Positions 28,658 to 46,282 of a DNA stretch of 64,000 nucleotides are shown piece after piece. Both the position numbers and the translations under genes were made by a program. The stretch's first letter is position 1, and every line of letters starts with the position of its first letter. Source of the stretch: Phocoena phocoena. Its lineage: Eukaryota > Chordata > Mammalia > Artiodactyla > Phocoenidae. The notes under the pieces were generated by a model, which saw only the letters and a list, made by a program, of their open reading frames with translations, was not told where the DNA came from and made no database searches. Location: the NCBI RefSeq assembly GCF_963924675.1, contig NC_089239.1, positions 30,093,818-30,157,817 of the forward strand, given 5' to 3'.

Positions 28658-31212
28658 TTAGCTGCCATTGGCGTGTCCCTCCCAGTCGCTGTCTTCAGAG
28701 GAAGAAGACACCTGAAGGTCATCGTAGAGGACACTCCGGGGGCCAGGGGCCCAGTGTCCTTCAGGCTTCCTGCCAGTGGGAGGAGGGGCTGACTGCTCAG
28801 GGCGAGGCAAGGAGGGAGGCGCCACGTACCTGCAGCTCCACCGGCCTTCGTCTACTCTCACGAAGAGTATCCTGAGAGGCTGGCCTGGAACATGGCTGAT
28901 GGGTGGAGGATGGTGTCTGGTGCAGGCTTGGACACTATTGGGGCGAGATCTGTCCAGGGGAGGTTTGAGGGCAAGGCTTTGCCCCTGGGCAGGTGTCTTC
29001 CTGCTGACTTGGGGGGTCCCTGTGGGTCCGGTTGTACTGGGTGGAGGAGGGAGATTCTGGGAAGCCCCCAGATCTGCTGTCAGAGTGCTCTTCTGGGGAG
29101 TCTGGATGGGGCTGAGTCTAGGTTTCTTTGGGGGGTTCAGACATGTCTGGATGGGGATCTGGGCAGACCTCTTGCCTGGGGCCTTGATGCTGCTTTTGGA
29201 GTCCTGGACCAAACTTCTGTTGATGAGAGACACTGCAGGGTGGGTGGGTTTCCTACTGGGGAGATGTGGATCCCGGAGGGGTTTCCTCGTGGATGCGTGG
29301 GTGAGTGTGGGCATGTTTGGATGCTGTAGGAGAAGACCAAACAGAACGGCCAGACATGAGCATCTTCTCTCCATCCAGGAAAAATGAAAATTAACCAAAA
29401 CCCATCTCATAGGAATTAATTGTATGTGATGAGATACTCAACCTCAGTGGTGCTCATGAAAAAGAAAGTTACAATATCACCTTGAGACATTTCTGCATCA
29501 GCTAGGCAAATACAAGGAGTTTAACAATGTCTCTTGTTAAGTAAGTGGGAACAAGCTTCTTGTGTACCCCCTTCCGAGGGCTGCGCACAGCTTGGTGTTT
29601 TGCGGGCACTTTGATGGCATAATAAGTTTTGATGGCCAGTTTTGGAGGATGAATCACAATTTACAGATTCGTGTTCTAACTTAAAGGATTCTGCTTACGG
29701 AATGCTGCTGATAAAATCACTTCCATTTACCAAACAGCATATTCTTGCCAGCCACGCAAGTAAGAATGCAAAATCAAAGAAACCGAGGAAAATGGCATCT
29801 GAAAAGTACTCTAAGTGATCACATTGGTTGGAAAAGAATGGGACCCGCTCCCTCCCACAGAAGGGGATAGAGGCCAATTGTGTTACCCCAGAAGAAGAAA
29901 GAGCGCGAACCAGGAGACTGACCCTCAGGCAGTGGCAGGATTCTGTCCCCTCCTTCCAGTACTGCTGCCGCCACCCTTGGGGTTTCCTGGGAAATCTCTG
30001 GAGTAGCTTCCTCTGCTGCTCTTCTTTCCTGCAAAACAAACCACGTTAAGGGGCAGAAACCCAATTTCCTTGTCACAACTGGGACCAACGGTGCTGTGGC
30101 CCAGCTCCTTTCCAAGTCTGGGGGTGACACCGGACCTGAATCCCTGTGCTCTGTGAAGACTCCTCCACCGCTCATATCCTTCCCCCGACTCCAGGATTCC
30201 CTCCTGGGTTTCCCAGGAATTCCTGTCTATTTGTCCCTATGGCCTTGGGGCCTGTCAGGTGCAAAATTGCATGTGTTCTCCACACCCCTCAGAGACTTCA
30301 AGGCATATTCTGAGCTCCTGAGTGTGGCCCCCTCGGGACATGGCTCCTGTTACCCCAATTTCCCTGTCATTTCTAGAGATGGCTCGGCACCCAGTGTAGA
30401 GAAGGAGACGAACCGTCTCCAGCGATTTCAACCCAAAGCTTGGGTACCACCCACCCCATTGCTCACCTTTGCCTTTCACCCTTCTCTCTCTCAGCTGTGT
30501 TAGGGGTCCCAGGCGTCTGCAGGTCCTGCAGCTTCCGTGGTTCCAGGTTCTCCTTGCCAAGTTTGGAGCCCAAGGGCTGGGGGGCCAGGGCCCCATGACA
30601 GCGCTTCATGGGGCACCTGAGGCTCCTCGCTTTGTGCCCAAAGGCTCCGCAGTCCCTACACTTCACCTGTGGGTGGAGGGGAACAAGGTCAGTGAGTCAG
30701 CGGAACCCACAGGTGCATGTGCAAAGCGAACACAAGGACAGATGGAGAGGGATGAACACTGGTTCTGGAGAAAGGACAGAAGCATGCGGCCCCTTAGCTG
30801 CCAGGATATTTATGATACTGTGGTGTTTCCCAAAGCCTCTGCCAGGGAGCATCAGAGGAGGAAGGGCTGGTACCCTAAATGTGCACAGCAAGACCCCGAT
30901 TGAAGGACTTGGATAAAAGCAGGCCAGACATCACGCTAAGGAGGGGTCAGGTGGCCCCCGTCTCTGAACGGCCCCGTCTCCCTGGGGATGAGGTCCCAAG
31001 GCAGCTGTCTTTGGTTGGGGCTGGGCAAGGGAGTTATGGACCCAGCTGTTCCAGGCCCAAACCCTGTTTCCGGAGTCCATGCCTCCACTTACCCTGGGGT
31101 CTTCATCCTTTGGCGGGGGAGCCACCTGCCTCCCTGTGCCCAGGTTTTGCTTCTTCACTTGCTGGACTTGAGAGAGTTTGCAGGGACCCAGCTGTCTGCA
31201 ACGACTGGCCAT
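28658..31212 (-). CDS. FAM90A1: FAM90A-like protein, complete
   Basis: Coding exons (minus): 31093-31212, 30467-30666, 29923-30028 and 28658-29323; 1092 nt, 363 aa, with GT/AG boundaries (donors GTAAGT, GTGAGC, GTCAGT) and phases that close without a stop. The protein starts MASRCRQLGPCKLSQ. It reaches the APPPKDEDPR segment at residues 31-40, then a CCHC zinc knuckle, C-X2-C-X4-H-X4-C, at about residues 43-58 (CRDCGAFGHKARSLRC). The large last exon is rich in Pro and Ser and contains IPIQTCLNPPKKPRL, ending near SVLYDDLQVSSSSEDSD. Each segment matches human FAM90A1 as remembered, in order; human is about 464 aa, so the last exon is shorter here. Its function is unknown beyond predicted nucleic-acid and zinc binding. 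It lies between the two ZNF705-like genes on the same strand. Orthology to a particular paralogue cannot be settled here; the symbol denotes the family. Confidence 0.87.
30467..30666 (-). other. FAM90A-like exon 2 with CCHC zinc knuckle
   Basis: It starts GTGAAGTGT after acceptor CCACAG and ends CAAAG before GTGAGC. It carries the C-X2-C-X4-H-X4-C knuckle followed by a basic, Gln-rich tail. The knuckle is the most conserved piece of the family and argues against a decayed pseudogene. Confidence 0.85.
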
Positions 31213-32254
31213 GTTCCCCACTCCTCGGTGCTTCTTACTTTTTGAATTTCCTCTGTATAAAGAAAGAGAAAACTGTCACATTCATACAAGTCACCCCTGC
31301 CCCCTCCACACAAATGGGGTCATGAAAGCTCACGACCACTAAGGAAATCCAGGTTCCTGATACTTTGACTTCTCTGCCCAGACATTTCTCCATTCTCTCC
31401 AGACACCTACCCACAGATGAGGACCCTGACTTGAAATTTTAGGCAGAACAGTGAATTTGGATTTGCATCCTTGAAAGACTAAAGTTAGAGACTTTGGTTA
31501 CATGTATAACTGTCTAATAGATATGAGTGAGAAAAGATTTCCCCACACATACAGAAATACTTATGCTATGGAAAGGCCACATTTAATATTGACACCCAGG
31601 CATTTGAAAACCAAACATAAGTTTGATAACTCCTTGAGAATTGGGCTCTCCCATCTGACATCAGAGAAGGCAGTTATCAAATACAAACTCACGTAACACA
31701 ATTATTTTCTCCTCTGCTAGCTTAGACGGGGCACAACGCAGCGTCTGAACTGTTTTCTGAATCCTTCACCCTCAGTGTCTCACTTTTACCTAGTTAATAA
31801 AATGTGAAATACGTGTTTCAACTGAGGATGAATGGAACATTTTTAGGCTTTCAATGCCTACAGACAATCCCACCAAGTTTTCATAACTGCTCATCCAGTG
31901 CCCCGCATCAATCAGAATGCTAGGATGCTAAGTTCCTTAGAATTTGAATCTTCACGTAATAAGAGCATTCAGAAGGATATATTTTTTCAGCCTCTGTTCT
32001 CAAAACTGCTACTGACGTTAAATGATCTAGATCATTATGTGACACCATACTTAAAACTCAACTCAAAATCTATGAAAGATTTGAAGATAAGACCTGAAAT
32101 TGTAAAACTTCCAGAAGAACACAAAAGATATATGCTCCTTGACATAGCTCCCAATCAATGGAAAAAGGGATAAGGAAGCAATAGTATGTATATTCTGTGG
32201 AAATCTATTCAGCCATAAAAAAAGCTGAAATCTTGTTATTTTCCAGAACACGGA
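31213..32254. other. 5' flank of the FAM90A-like gene and start of the L1-derived region
   Basis: Upstream of the ATG at 31,212, the flank carries a TC-rich stretch compatible with an acceptor and a 5' UTR exon boundary, but no TATA box or CpG island was seen. From about 31,830 the sequence becomes decayed L1: 'gaagataagacctgaaattg' and 'attcagccataaaaaaagct' are ORF2 C-terminal/3' UTR signatures. Confidence 0.5.
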
Positions 32255-32630
32255 TAGAACTTATTGTTATGATGCTAAAGAAAGTCAGAGGCTGAAGGTG
32301 AATACCAAAGGACTTCACTCATGCGTACGATAGTAAGAACAAACAAAAAGGAAATAAACCAACAAATTGGTGAACAAACCAAATGACAAAAACAAACATA
32401 TCAATTCACAGAACAGAGTAGTGGATACCAGGGAGGAAACGTCAGGGGCCAAGGCACAATGGTAAAGGTGGGCAAATGTGTAGTGACAGTGGGAGAGGAA
32501 AATTTTGGTGGTGAGCCTGTGTTAAGGTTTACAAAATTTTAAATGTAATACTGTACAAATGAAACATCTAATATTGACACCCACTGTTAATGCAATTTAA
32601 AAAATAAAATTATAAAAATAAAGACACCTT

Positions 32631-32984
32631 GGGACTTCCCTGGTGGTGTAGTGGTTAAGAATCCACCTGCCAGTGCAAGGGACATGGGTTTGAGCCCTGG
32701 CCTGGGAAGATCCCACATGCTGCAGAGCAAGTAAGCCCGTGAGCCACAACTACTGAGCCTGCGCTCTAGAGCCCACGAGCCACAACTACTGAAGCCCATA
32801 TGCCACAACTGCTGAAACCTGCATGCCTAGAGCCGGTGTTCCGCAACAAGAGAAGCCAGCACAATGAGAAGCCCTCGCACCGCAACGAAGAGTAGCCCCC
32901 GCTCGCCGCAGCTAGAGAAAAGCCCGCATGCAGCAACGAAGACCCAACACAGCCCAAAATAAATAAATTAATTAAAAAAAAAAA
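32631..32984 (+). mobile_element. CHR-type SINE (long form)
   Basis: The head 'gggacttccctggtggtgta', A-rich tail, and flanking 'aaagacac' on both sides. It sits inside the L1-derived repeat block and carries the same internal 'ccacaactactgag' duplications as the element at 4,948. Confidence 0.9.
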
Positions 32985-35579
32985 GACACGTTACCCTATT
33001 GCCAGGCCAAATCACTACATATCTTCAGTGTGGACTTCTTGTTCTGAGGGATATGCCAAACACAAATTTAAAGCAAACTACCCTGAAGTCCAGCTGTGCT
33101 CCTCCTCTCTGTCAGGAGAGTATCAGGGAGGTGGGTGGAGGAGTGCAGCTTTGAAGGGGGCTGCAGACGGGTCAAGGGGGAATTTCCTCTCCCAGCTGAC
33201 CTGATACTGCTCCAAGGTCGCATGACCTTGTTAAGGGTTGCTTAACCAATCAACATCATCGGTCACCTTTGGTCTGACCATGTCTGAAGACATGTTAAGA
33301 GAAAGAAATAATTCGTGATTTCACTCATGTGTGGAACACAAAAAGCTAACAAACAAAAAGAAAATAAGTAAAAACAACTTTAAGGAAGAAAAAAGTTGAC
33401 ACGATAGCAAATACAAAGATACACAGACCCAAGTAATGGAAATCAGAGGAGAAGCCACGGGCAGAGGCAAAATGGACAAAATGAGGCAGCTAGATGGTGA
33501 CAGAGGAAAACTGCATTTTTGGTGCTGAGAAGGTGTATGGTACACAGAAACTGAAATGTATTGCTGTGCACATAAAACTTACTAAAATTATAATGGAATG
33601 ATACCTAAGTTAAAAAAATTTTAATTAAATTATAAAGAAATTAAAGAATCGATACTCAACTGCCTAAAGCCACATCACTACGTAATTTTATTCTTGTCCT
33701 GTTTCCTTGAGGGACTAGCTGAACGCCAAACTTAAATCACACAACATGAAACTCAGCTGGATACCTCTTCTCTCAGTAGATGCTCAGAATGGTGGGTGCT
33801 GGACACTCTCCACCTGAGGAGATGCAGCTTTGTGGGTGGCTGAGGAAGGAATTTCCCTTTCATGCTGACTTTATACTACTCTAAGGTCACAAGACCTTGA
33901 TGAGGCTTATTTTTAACCAATTAACATTATATGTCACCTTGTATTTATCAATGTCTTGAAGACACATTTAGAAAAGAGAAATATCTTATGAATTCACTTA
34001 TATGTGGAACACTAAACACAAATACAAAAAGCAAAAAAGTAAAAAACGGTTAAAGTGGAAAACAAATGACACAAAAGCAAACACATATATTCACAGAACA
34101 GAGCAGTGGATATCAGAGGGTAGGATCAGGGGGGTGGCCAATGAGTAAAATGGGTCCACAGGACGGCAACAAAAAAACTTAATGGTATACCGGGGTTGAA
34201 ATATATTTTTGTGCACATAAAACTTAGCTAACATTTTGACCGAATGGTACCCTACAAAAATAATTCAATTAAAAGATTAAAGCGTCTGCGCCCCATTGCT
34301 TAAACCACATCAGTACATATTTTGTCTACTGTCGGATTTCTCTGACCGAAAAGCTGAACGCCACATTTAAATCAAACAACCTGAATCTCAGCTGTGTACC
34401 TCTTATCTGTCAGTAGGTGCTCAGAATGGTGGGTGCTGGATACTCTGTGCACCTTTGAAGGGGGCTGAGGACAGGTCAGTGGGGGAATTTCACTTTCAAG
34501 CTGCCTTTGAGTCTGCTCCCAGGTCACATGACCTTGATGAGGTTTTTCTTAACCAATCAAGGTTACGTATCACCTTTACTCTAATAATGTCTTGAAGACA
34601 CATTTAGAAAAGACAAATACCTTACGACTTCACTCATATGTGGAACACTGTATACAACGAAAAAACAAACGAGTAAAAAAAATTAAAGAAGAAAGCAAAC
34701 GACACAAAAACAAACACATATATTCACACAACAGAGTAGTGGATATCAGAGGGTAGCAGCAGGGGGATGGCCAATGAGTAAGATGGGTCCACAGGATGGC
34801 AAAAGAAAAAACCTAAGTCTTTGGTGCTGATCAGTTTTATGGCATACTGGAGTTGAAATATATTTTTATACATATAAAACATGTAATATCATAACCCAGT
34901 GATACCATAGAAAAATAATTACATTAAAAATTATCCATGACTCATTGCATAAAGCCACATCTATACATATTTTGTCTAGAGTCCTGTTTCTCTAGGGGAT
35001 ACACTGAACACCAAATAAAATCAAACAACATGAAATCCAGCTGGTACAGGAGTTGAAATATATTGTCATACACAAAAAACTTATCTAATATTATAACCAA
35101 AAAATACCTTATTAAAAAAGTCTACTGAACAATAAATTGAAAAGAAACTAAAGAATCCGTATCCTTTGTGCATAGCCACATCATTATTTTTACCACTGCC
35201 CTGTTACCTGAGGAACAAGATGAACACCAAATATACAGCAAATCAACCTGAAATCCAGCTGGGTACTTCCTGTTGGTAGATCATCAGAAATATGTGTGCT
35301 GGACAAACCCCACTGGACACAGTGTGGGTTCCAAGGTGCCTGAGGAAACGTCCGTGGGAGAAGGGTCCTTTTCTTGCTTGCTGTTATACTACTTCAGGTC
35401 ACGTGATCCTGTTAAGACATTTGTAGCCAAGGAAAGATATCTATCCCTTTTTTTTCTTACCTTGTCTCTAAGGAAGGTTTATACATTGTGATTTATTGTT
35501 ATCATGCATTTTAAAACTAGAGGGACACCTGTACATACTTTTAAGAATAATTATGATCTGAAAGAAAATTAAACATTTT

Positions 35580-35740
35580 TGCGTATGCTTATTTTTTCCG
35601 AGAATCACAATTTTTACTGTGGTAAAACATGCGTGGCATAAAATTTACTGTTTAATCACAGTGAGGTGTCAAGTCCTATGGCATCAAGTGCACTCATGTT
35701 ATCCTGCAGCCATCAGCACCATCCATGTCCTGATAAAAAA
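35580..35740 (-). mobile_element. Old repeat fragment related to the 7.06-kb sequence
   Basis: The sequence 'actgtggtaaaacatgcgtg', then 'gcataaaatttactgt' and 'gcagccatcagcaccatcca' matches the arrangement at 7,065-7,215 and the common 'taaaatacacataacataaa' L1 3'-end-associated sequence. Confidence 0.55.
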
Positions 35741-38129
35741 TAGACAGGAAAAAGAAAGACAGCATTTCCCCACATGGAACAAATAATTATGTGATGAGAA
35801 AGCTGCATTTAATATTGTGGTACATGCAACTGAAAATCAAAGGAAACTATGATTACTTCTTGAAAATTTGACTTTCCCATCGGACATCAGAGCAGGCCAT
35901 TTTCAAGTACAAATTCACTCAGGAAAAACATTTCCTCCTCTATTAAACTAGAAGCTTCACAGCTGAGCTTTAAATCTTTTCTCTTCAGTGTTTCTTTTTT
36001 TATCTAGTTTCTGTTAATGGAAGACAAAGAGGTTTCAGCTAAGAATGAACAAATCCATTATTTAGGCTTTCAATGCCTATAGAAAATCCCACCTTGTTTT
36101 GATAACTGCTGTTTCAGTTCCCCACATAAATCAGAATGCTGATTTACATGTCTTCTGAATTTTCATCTTCTTGTAATAAATAGTGTGAAGAACGATGTAT
36201 TGTATCAGTTTCTGTTTTCAGAATTACCCTTAAAAATAAACAACCAAGGTCACGAACTCACACCATACACAAACCTGAACTCAAAACACATGAAATACTT
36301 GCATATAAGACCTGAAACTGTAAAAATGCTAGAAGAAAACAGCGACAGTACACTCCTTGAGATAGGTGGTCATCAATGGAAAAACAGATAAAGAAGAGGT
36401 AGTAGGTATTTAATGGAACACTATTCAGTCATAAAACACTTGACATTTGCCATTTTCCACAACATGGTGGGACCTGGAGGATATCATGCTAACAACATAA
36501 GACAGGCAGAAAAGACAAACACCTTATGACTTTACCCATATGTGGAATATTAAAAAATTACAAGAAAAAATAAAGAAAAAAATTAATGATGAAACCAAAG
36601 GGCACCAAAACAAACACATAGGTGCACAAGACAGAATACTGGAAACCAGAAGGGAAGTGGCAGGTGGAAGGCCCAATTTGTAAAATGCCACAAGATGGTA
36701 AAAGACAGAAACTAAGTTTTTTGTCCTGAGCAGGTGCATGCTATACAGGAGTTGAAATATATTGTTGTAAACATAAAACTTATCTAATATTATAACTGAA
36801 TGATACCTCAGTAAAACAATAGAAATGTAAATTTTTAAAAATTAAAGAATCTTTACCCCACTGCCTAAAGCCATATCACTACATATGTTGACCACTGTCC
36901 TATTTCTCTGGGCGATTAACTGAACACCAAATTTACTTCAAACCAACCTGAAATCCAGCCGTGCTCTTCCTATCAGTCAGTAGAATCTCAGAAAAGTGGG
37001 TGCTGGACAAACCCCACTGTCGAGATGCAGTTTCCAAGGTGGCCGAGGAAGGGTCCATGGGGCAAGTTTTCTTTCTGAGCTGACTTTTATGCTGCTCCAA
37101 GCTCACAGGACCTTGTGAAGCCTTTCGTACCCAGGGAAGGAAATCTGTCACAATCGATAGATAATAGAATTTGTTGCTCATCCTCCTCACACAGGACTGT
37201 TTTTCACCTTGACTCTTCCCCAGAATCCCTTGTGGAGATTTGAAAAGTAATGATGGGTCAGTATCATCCTTGTATGTGTTCCTGTAAAGGGACTCAGGCC
37301 TGTGGTTTGGGAATTGTGCTACTTTGTGCTACAAGAACACAAGTTATCCCAGTGGATATCCTGGAAGAATTTCCCTTGAGATTTATGTTCAATATTGGTT
37401 TGTGTTGAAGGATAAATTCCAAGTCCTGCAGACAAAGTGGGGAGATCTGCTTTGTGAGAACATTCATTTTTTTCTTGGGGAAAAGTACATTGCACTAATT
37501 ATTTTAAAAACGGGCTTACATGATGGCTGATAGTTTTAGGCATTTTATATTCCTGGAGGCTTATTCCATGAGCTTATGTGGGGGTAGCGAGGCTGGGTTC
37601 CTCTTTAGTGAGACTGCTGGGTGCATAATTCAGAAATCAGCTGAATAAGATAGACAGTACGATCCTGAAAGGAACTCTTCATCCACTTAGCTCAATTCAG
37701 AGGTTTTGGGAGAAAATAACAAAAGATATTTCTGAGGTCTGGGAGGGCAGAGATGCCTGTCTCTTTAGCCCCCGGTGGTTTCCATCTGCAGAAATATGTT
37801 GAGGGGCCTCAAAAAGTGTAGGACTAGATAGATGTCTTTGAGACTTCCTCATGACCTTGCCTGACCAGGTTGGTGACATTCTGGGAAACCTGGCCAGTGG
37901 AGCTGAAGATCAGAGCTATGTCACTACCAGGGCCTCAAAGGGTAGATGGGGTTGAGGGATGTTGAAATGAGTGGAGGTGAGTTGTGTGGAAAGAGCTGTG
38001 GAGAAAGGGGACACTCAGAGAGTGGGGCTGAGTCTCTGCCCACTTTCCAGGAGTGCAGATCTGAATCCCTGTGTTTACAGGGGCACAAAGAAAACCAGAT
38101 ACCAACACTTGGCTCCTTTAGCCACAGAC

Positions 38130-38135
38130 TTTATT
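38130..38135 (-). terminator. Putative poly-A signal of ZNF copy B
   Basis: AATAAA on the minus strand, equivalent to 16969-16974 in copy A. Here it lies about 1.2 kb downstream of the stop because of the MER1-like insertion in the 3' UTR. Confidence 0.45.
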
Positions 38136-38806
38136 GTTTGAATATTTGCAACTATTATTCTATACACAAATTTTAATTTCTTCCAAACTCTACATTCTGT
38201 ATTGCTAGATCACTTCACTCTCCATTTTATGCTACATTTTCATGAAGAGGTATTTCCACAAATCACAATTTGCCTGAATGTGTGTTAAAGGATTCTTTAA
38301 GAGGCTCCCCCTCCCACTCAGAGGGTCAGTTTTTTCTGATACGAAATCTAGCTGTAGTTCCACTTTGATATTTAGGATTGCTACATCCTCAGTGTGAGAA
38401 TTTAATGTTGACTAAGAAATAAGTGATCACTGAAGACTTCCCTTCCTTCACGACACTGAGGGTGTGTTGTACAGTCTGAGCACACGTGTTCCAGAGAGGT
38501 TGCTCTATGAAGAAAGAATTTCTCATGACTTTACATTGACTCACTTCTTCAGGATGAATTATTTATAAGTATGCTTTGGTGTTGCTCAACATACTTGGGT
38601 ATTTCTCAAGAGTTTACATCTTCGTTCTTGTTTTAGTGTTTATTTCTTGGAGGAGTTTCTTGTGCACATCAAGCCTGGTGATCAGCTGAATGTTTGTTAA
38701 CAGTCATTACAGTCTTAGTTGTTCTCCACCTGGAGTTGGCCCGTGTTGAAGAATAATTATCAAAAAAGAACTAGGGGTTGGTTATCCTCTGCTCAAGTCT
38801 CTAGGG

Positions 38807-39021
38807 CAGGGGTCCCCAACACCTGGTCCACAGCCTGTCAGGTACGCGGCCGCACAGCAGGAGGTGAGTGGCAGGAGAGAGAGCCAAGCTTCATCTGCTG
38901 CCCCCCATCACTCGCATTACCGCCTGGACCATTCCCCATGCCACCCCACACCCCCCCAGCCTGTGGAAAAATTGTCTTCTACAAAACCAGTCCCTGGTGC
39001 CAAAAATGTTGGGGACCACTG
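38807..39021. mobile_element. MER1-like hAT DNA transposon with 8-bp TSD
   Basis: The terminal inverted repeats CAGGGGTCCCCAAC and (reverse complement) CAGTGGTCCCCAAC bound a 215-bp element. The 8-bp direct repeat CTCTAGGG lies on both sides (38,799-38,806 and 39,022-39,029), the hAT signature. The inner text ('ggccgcacagcaggaggtga', 'ctcgcattaccgcctg', 'ggtgccaaaaatgttgggga') fits MER1/Charlie relatives. Copy A has the empty site at 17,636-17,643. It lies within the 3' UTR of ZNF copy B. Confidence 0.9.
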
Positions 39022-39341
39022 CTCTAGGGTCTTTAGAGTGGGGAACTGTTGCTGAAAACACCCATATTGTATTTATAGAGTGAGTTCTACTAAGTTACCT
39101 AAAATTAGGCCAATGATTAAAGGCTTTGCCACAGAGAGAGGGCACGCACGTATGGATCCACATCCACAGGTGATGCCTGTCTGGACTGAGGAGTGTGATG
39201 CCTGAACGAGTGTCCATATTGATTACAGACAGAGTTTCTTTAGTGGGTGTGAACCTTGGTGTGGTTAAATGCTAAAAGTATGCTGGTGTTTCATCCACAT
39301 TCCTCACATGTATGACGCCATGTCATCTCAGGTCAGAACGT

Positions 39342-44060
<4,719 letters not shown>

Positions 44061-46282
44061 TGTCAACAACTTAGCCGCCAGGAGTCTTTCTCGGGATTTC
44101 ACTCACAGGCAATCTAAGCACTGAGCAGGTAAATCTGAGGATGGAGAAGAAGCCATGAGACTCCAGTCCTGTGCAGAATTTCTAGACCCACCTGAAATGG
44201 AGCCCCAAACTGTCACCTGGGCGTGACCCCCAGCCCCTCAAACCAAAATAATTGATGCGCTCTAAGAATCTTCGTTGCAGGGTAACATGTTAGGAGGATG
44301 TTAGATGCACGTTAGAAGGACGTGGATGCTAATAAAGAAGGTCAAACTACAGATCTCTTACAAATAAGCCATGATAAGCCTTGAGTTTTGTGTGTTCAGC
44401 GGCCTGGGGTATCCAGAATGATTCAATGTCCTCCTTAATTCAAACTCTCGGGAATCGTGACTCATGCCACATGTAGACGGTGGTTTCCTCCTGCAGGGAA
44501 ACACTCTGCAACTCCTCAGATCGTTCTCTTGCCTCATGCACCCACAGATAAACTACATATTATGACCAACTAACTCATTTACCCAGGACAATTCACTATG
44601 CCTTAGGGACCCCCAGGAAATACTGTGTGGGATTTGGATTAGCCAGAGAACATGGGAGTGTTCAAGGAGGGAAGGAAGATCTAGGAAAACGAATTCAGAC
44701 TTGGCCGTGGATTATGTTTGGTTTTGACATCAAGGCACATTCAGAGTGAAATGGACGGTTATTTTTTCCTCTCAGGTTATTTACTCTATAGATAGATAGG
44801 AATATGTAAGCCCCTGTCTGTTATGCAAGAAATCCCCAGGCATGTGCAACAGGGCATCCCTCTAAGCAGAAAGAACCAATATACCTAGGAATCCCTGTGC
44901 AACTCCATCTCTCAAGTAATAAGAATCAAAGGTTAATATTTATTAATTTTTTTAATAATTAAAATAAATACCTCAAGAGATTTATTTTATCTTGAGATAC
45001 TTATTTTAAAATATCTATCTCAAGACATGTAATAAACAAATGAAGAAAATCGCTTGATGAAACCCATAAAAGGAAATTAATCCAGAAAGGCAGGAAATGA
45101 AGTATTTACAACAAAAAATAACACATAAGATACAGATCAACGTGCCAATAGAACTTTGCAAGGTGAAGGAAGTGCTCTGTATTTGCATAGTACGATACAG
45201 TAACTGCCACACATGTGTGGTTATGGAATACTTGAAATTTAAGTAACACTACAGAGGTAGTGAAATATAGCTATTTAATTTTATTAATTTAAATTTTATA
45301 GCCACATGTGGCTGGTAGTGACCGTATTGTTGGGACCAAAAAAGACACAAATAGTCAAATCTAGAATTATGAGAGTGATAAAATAAATCTTGGCACAATA
45401 AAATTTAAAGACCATAAGAAGATGCTTTGATAGGACAAAAGTCTAAAGACAGAAATGACTTAGACAATTTTAAGGGAATGAAGCCATCTCACAACTCACT
45501 GTTTGGAGAATTTACCAGAACCCAAAATCAGAGGAGCTAGTGAAGCTAAAATAGATTCAGAGGCAAGTTCCACCGCAAGCAGCCAATTCTTCTTCCTCCA
45601 CCATCCCAAACTGCTCCTGTTCTGTTTTTCTTCTGGGGACAAATGTCTCTTCTGTTTGACTTTCCTTTTACTGGAATCCTAATCTGGCTACATTCCAGGG
45701 ACACACCCTAACTAGACTCTAATAGGGCTTCAGTCTGTGAGCCACACACCCTGTTCAATTGGATTGGATTTTCCAGACTGATATAAAATTATAACCCTCA
45801 CACACGGTTGGAGAGCAAAGATGAAACGACATTGTAAAAGGATATTAGGAAAATCCATTTATCCTTTTTCATCCATAAATACTTTTGAGTGCATTCTATG
45901 TATGGGGAAACATTCTGTGTCTTGGAAATAAAGCAGGACATCAGACATAACGGAATTCTGTGTACATGAAGCTGGAGTTCCCTGGAGGAAACATGTACTT
46001 ACAAATAAAATGAAAGATGAGAAAATATGAAAAGCTGAAATGTAAATAATGAGGTGACAATATAAGTTATATTATTGGGATGGAGAACTTGACTCTTAAA
46101 GCACTGGCTATGTAGAACTTTCAAGAATATGTTAATAATTTATTAATTTTCCAAAGAAAATGGGAAGATAATTTTATACTTTATTTCTTGGTTAATGGAG
46201 AAATCAATAAAAAATGTCCCTACATAGTAAAATATAGTAAATAATTTTACTTCCAGGCCATTCACAGTTGATTTATACATTT

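Larger units (their letters stand above)
31830..37151 (+). repeat. L1 3'-end sequence amplified as ~0.6-kb tandem units
   Basis: A block of old L1 3' end with units that repeat each other. The motif 'ttcactcatatgtggaac' (or close variants) recurs near 32,315, 33,320, 33,995, 34,630 and 36,535. 'acacatatattcacagaaca' or variants recur near 32,395, 34,085, 34,720 and 36,615. A non-L1 segment ('gctgaacgccaaa', 'tcagaatggtgggtgctgga') recurs near 33,055, 33,720, 34,355, 35,000, 35,220 and 36,920. Two larger blocks (31,830-32,600 and 36,040-36,840) also match each other. No intact reading frame. Confidence 0.75.

Noticed and set aside
28776..29387. 203-aa plus-strand ORF antisense to the FAM90A-like last exon
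   Set aside because: It is the mirror of a GC-rich, open coding exon; the minus frame matches a known family and this one does not.
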